DNA of 64,000 bases from an uncultured Prevotellaceae bacterium. GTDB lineage: Bacteria > Bacteroidota > Bacteroidia > Bacteroidales > Bacteroidaceae. The stretch covers positions 115,971 to 179,970 of the forward strand of contig ONNV01000004.1 in NCBI GenBank assembly GCA_900319225.1. Direction: 5' to 3'. Below the pieces are notes generated by a model. It ran no database searches. It saw only the letters and a list, made by a program, of their open reading frames with translations, and was not told the DNA's origin. Shown one piece after another: positions 61,552 through 64,000 of this stretch. Position 1 is the first letter of the stretch; each line of letters begins with the position of its first letter. Position numbers and translations under genes: made by a program.

Positions 61552-63537
61552 ATGAACAGAAAACTTATTGCCATGGCAGTGATAGCATCACTCGCTGTGG
61601 GGGCAACAGCTGCCAAGCCTGTCAAGGCTCCTGCCGGCGGCAAGAAAATCAGTAACGAACTTATAGGAATATTCTTTGAGGATATCAGCTCATCGGCCGA
61701 TGGCGGTCTGTGCGCCGAGCTTATCCAGAACGGTTCTTTTGAGTTCAGTCCCAGCGAACGCGACGGATGGGGCCCCGGAACCGCATGGCGTACGGTACGT
61801 CCCGGTCACTCTCTGGGTTACATTGAGCCCAGACAGCAGGATCCCATACATCCCAACAACCCCAACTACATGCGTCTTAACATTGAGCGTGTAGGCCATT
61901 ACTATGATTACAACGGCTGGACAGGAGTAGGTATTCAGAATGACGGTTATGACGGCATCCTGCTCAAGGGTGGTGAAAAGTATGATTTCTCAGTGTTCCT
62001 GCGCAATCCGGACGGTAAGGACAAGGAGGTTCGCGCCGTGCTGATGGTTCCCGGACGCGGATTCCGTGCTCAGGCTACCGTGTTGGCCGATACCACCTTC
62101 ACTGTTTCAGGCAAGGAGTGGAAAAAGTATGAGTATACCCTGACTGCATCACAGGATTGCCCCAACGCATCACTGCAGCTGCTCTCACTGACCACCGGTG
62201 TGATGGATATTGATATGGTGTCAATATTCCCGCAGGATACCTATAAGGGTCACGGTCTGCGTAAGGACCTGGCTCAGGCTCTTGTTGACCTGAACCCCAA
62301 GTTCATGAGATTCCCCGGCGGTTGCGTCGTACACGGTGGCGGTGACGGATTCTGGGATACATACCGCTGGAAGACTACTGTCGGCCCGCGTGAGACCCGC
62401 AAGGGCATCAAGAATACCTGGGGGTATCATCAGAGTATGGAGATGGGATTCTTTGAGTACTTCCAGTTCTGCGAGGATGCAGGCATGGAGCCTCTGCCTA
62501 TCCTGCCTTGCGGTGTAAGCTGCCAGGGAACCAACGGCGGTTGGAACATGCGTACTCAGGCTCAGGATGCCATTCCCATGGAGGATATGCAGGAGTGGGC
62601 CGATGAGGCACTTGACCTGATTGAGTGGGCTAACGGTCCTGCCGATTCCAAGTGGGGTAAGGTTCGTGCCGATGCCGGTCATCCGGAGCCTTTCAACCTC
62701 AAGTATCTGGGTTTGGGTAATGAGGAGAAGATCACTCCTGAGTTTGAGGAGCGTTTCAAGTTCATATATGACCAGGTTCGTGCCAAGTATCCCGATATCG
62801 TTATTGTAGGTACCGCAGGTCCCGGTTCACATCCCGGCAACGGTGACTATGAGGAGGGTTGGAAATTTGCGACTGAGTTGGGTGTCGACATCCTTGACGA
62901 GCACTACTATGAGCAGCGCAACTATTTCCTTACCAGCCGTCAGTATGACTCTTATCCCCGCGACCGTAACACCAAGGTTTACCTGGGTGAGTATGCCGCC
63001 AAGGACAAGAAGCTGATCGATGCTCTGGCTGAGGGCCTCTATCTGCTCCATGTGGAGCGTAACGCCGACGTGGTTGTAATGACATCATACGCACCGCTGT
63101 TTGCCCGCAAGAACACCAATAACTGGAACCCGGACCTGATCTATTTTGACAACGAGCGTCCGTTCCTTACCTGCAGCTACTACGTTCAGCAGATGTTCGG
63201 ACAGTCCAGCGGTGACTACTATTACGGTGACTGCGTAAGTTTTGACCGTGCCGATGACAACCTGCTGGGTCAGTCAGTAGTGCTTGATACCCAGGCCCGC
63301 AAGCTCTATCTCAAGGTTTGCAATGCCGGTGAGAACGCAGCCAAGGCTACAATAGACCTGTCACGTTTTGGCGGACTCAAGAATGTGACCAAGACGGTGA
63401 TCAAGGGTAATCCCAATGATGAGAACAACTTTGATGAGCAGCCTATAGCTCCTGTCAAGGAGAGTGTAAAGCTTAAGAGTAAAGCTACTCTTGATGTAGA
63501 ACCCTACTCCATTACACTTTACTCAATCAGTCTCTGA
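61552..63537 (+). CDS. GH51 alpha-L-arabinofuranosidase 2
   Basis: 661 residues with signal peptide (MNRKLIAMAVIASLAVGATAAK). Same architecture as the enzyme at 54019: ISNELIGIFFEDISSSADGGL at the N-terminus, CBM-like segment, RFPGGCVVHG, acid/base Glu in YLGLGNEEKITPEFEERF near 390, and nucleophile Glu in KVYLGEYAAKDKK near 478. Codon bias is stronger than in the first GH51 gene, suggesting higher expression. It lies behind regulator 2 on the same strand, so that regulator may affect it, and it ends with its own terminator. Confidence 0.94.
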   Translation: MNRKLIAMAVIASLAVGATAAKPVKAPAGGKKISNELIGIFFEDISSSADGGLCAELIQNGSFEFSPSERDGWGPGTAWRTVRPGHSLGYIEPRQQDPIHPNNPNYMRLNIERVGHYYDYNGWTGVGIQNDGYDGILLKGGEKYDFSVFLRNPDGKDKEVRAVLMVPGRGFRAQATVLADTTFTVSGKEWKKYEYTLTASQDCPNASLQLLSLTTGVMDIDMVSIFPQDTYKGHGLRKDLAQALVDLNPKFMRFPGGCVVHGGGDGFWDTYRWKTTVGPRETRKGIKNTWGYHQSMEMGFFEYFQFCEDAGMEPLPILPCGVSCQGTNGGWNMRTQAQDAIPMEDMQEWADEALDLIEWANGPADSKWGKVRADAGHPEPFNLKYLGLGNEEKITPEFEERFKFIYDQVRAKYPDIVIVGTAGPGSHPGNGDYEEGWKFATELGVDILDEHYYEQRNYFLTSRQYDSYPRDRNTKVYLGEYAAKDKKLIDALAEGLYLLHVERNADVVVMTSYAPLFARKNTNNWNPDLIYFDNERPFLTCSYYVQQMFGQSSGDYYYGDCVSFDRADDNLLGQSVVLDTQARKLYLKVCNAGENAAKATIDLSRFGGLKNVTKTVIKGNPNDENNFDEQPIAPVKESVKLKSKATLDVEPYSITLYSISL

Positions 63538-63563
63538 TCCTGTTTCAGAGTGAGATAAAAATT

Positions 63564-63601
63564 GAAGGAGCCGGGCTTCACAGCCTGACTCCTTCTTTAC
63601 T
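63564..63601 (+). terminator. Terminator of the second GH51 gene
   Basis: Stem GAAGGAG / CTCCTTC with inner GGCT / AGCC pairing and a short T run, 26 bases after the stop codon. Confidence 0.75.
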
Positions 63602-63640
63602 TAATAACCCTAAACTTATGAAAATCTAATATGTGTCTTA

Positions 63641-63985
63641 TTACTTTGCTACGCGGTTGTTGATGTAGTCCATAGGAATGCTGTTGATAGCAACCTCATT
63701 CTGGGCTGTAACCAGGATCTCGCTGAACATGTCGGTGTAAATCTCCTTGATGTCGTCAATCTTGGCGGTCTTCTTGTCATCATTTTCCTCAGTGCGGCAT
63801 ACACTCTCAATCTCGGTAAGCATCTTCTGATACATGGGGATGAACTGAAGTGCGTCTGCCTGGCTGAGCTCAGCAACTACGTCTGCAACGGTTGCGTTGG
63901 TCTCGTTGTTGTCATTAACACTCTGAGCGTTTGCTCCAAATCCGATGAACAGTGCTGCAACGGCAGCGATGATAGTCTTTTTCAT
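63641..63985 (-). CDS. Small secreted protein of unknown function
   Basis: 114 residues with a signal peptide (MKKTIIAAVAALFIGFGANAQ). The mature 90 residues are acidic and mostly helical (VADVVAELSQADALQFIPMYQKM, then KTAKIDDIKEIYTDMFSEIL). A periplasmic helical protein; the general look resembles small stress-type proteins but I recognise no family. Its promoter lies beyond the right edge of the window. Confidence 0.75.
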   Translation of the reverse strand: MKKTIIAAVAALFIGFGANAQSVNDNNETNATVADVVAELSQADALQFIPMYQKMLTEIESVCRTEENDDKKTAKIDDIKEIYTDMFSEILVTAQNEVAINSIPMDYINNRVAK

Positions 63986-64000
63986 AATTCTTATTTTTTT

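Overview
The window looks like chromosomal DNA of a Bacteroidales bacterium of the Bacteroides/Prevotella type. The evidence is the repeated TTTG-N19-21-TAnnTTTG promoter form, with very few Shine-Dalgarno sequences (the hsp20 gene is the clear exception), many SPII lipoproteins, and the gene content: single-chain PFOR, NADP-type glutamate dehydrogenase, large single-chain PurL, LamG/Fn3 giant surface protein, FISUMP domain, ORF6N protein, GH51/GH43 arabinosidases. I saw no rRNA, tRNA, CRISPR array, integrase or transposase gene.

Layout. 1-10.2 kb: 5'-truncated-by-window recJ (minus), a secreted C1 papain-fold peptidase, a RidA-like protein, a UDP-glucuronate-epimerase-like gene with a 52-codon rubredoxin behind it, gdhA, and a PEP/pyruvate-binding protein with receiver-like N-terminal domains. 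10.3-21.5 kb: a 3.2-kilo-residue secreted LamG/Fn3 protein and a CstA-type transporter. 21.5-27.7 kb is an accessory block: a 232-bp element with 23-bp terminal inverted repeats, a lipoprotein with an internal duplication, a secreted FMN/FAD reductase, a membrane-anchored AraC-type regulator and a SusE/F-like lipoprotein. 27.8-42.7 kb: a DUF4143-type ATPase, nifJ (PFOR), lipoproteins, hsp20, a YihY/BrkB membrane protein, uvrA, a thioredoxin-fold lipoprotein, a beta-barrel protein and an APH-like kinase. 42.7-47.3 kb: a 54-residue orphan ORF, an ORF6N DNA-binding protein surrounded by four copies of a GGTCACAAATTGTGACC palindrome, a helicase-nuclease fusion and a repeat-rich intergenic region. 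47.3-53 kb: purL, a pair of half-size chromate transporters and tcdA. 53-64 kb: GH43 and two GH51 arabinosidases, an SGNH hydrolase, a tyrosine phosphatase, remnants of a kinase gene and of a second tcdA, an APH-like kinase, a FISUMP protein and a second membrane-anchored AraC-type regulator.

Functional links. gdhA, nifJ and the PEP/pyruvate-binding protein belong to central nitrogen and pyruvate metabolism. GH51 and GH43 together would release arabinose from arabinan or arabinoxylan. The membrane AraC paralogues are tied together by a shared operator: a 17-bp motif TCTCARAATYTWCAAAA repeated with exact 20-bp spacing upstream of both lipoprotein genes in the accessory block, and again in reverse orientation upstream of the second regulator. 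This points to a small envelope-reductase regulon that I have not seen described.

Other notable structure: three long near-perfect palindromes sharing the core GGGGACGGTTCT (or GGGACGGTTCT), whose flanks differ but keep complementarity, and a degenerate relative before purL. One of them encloses the nifJ terminator and another is a perfect 76-bp palindrome between convergent genes.
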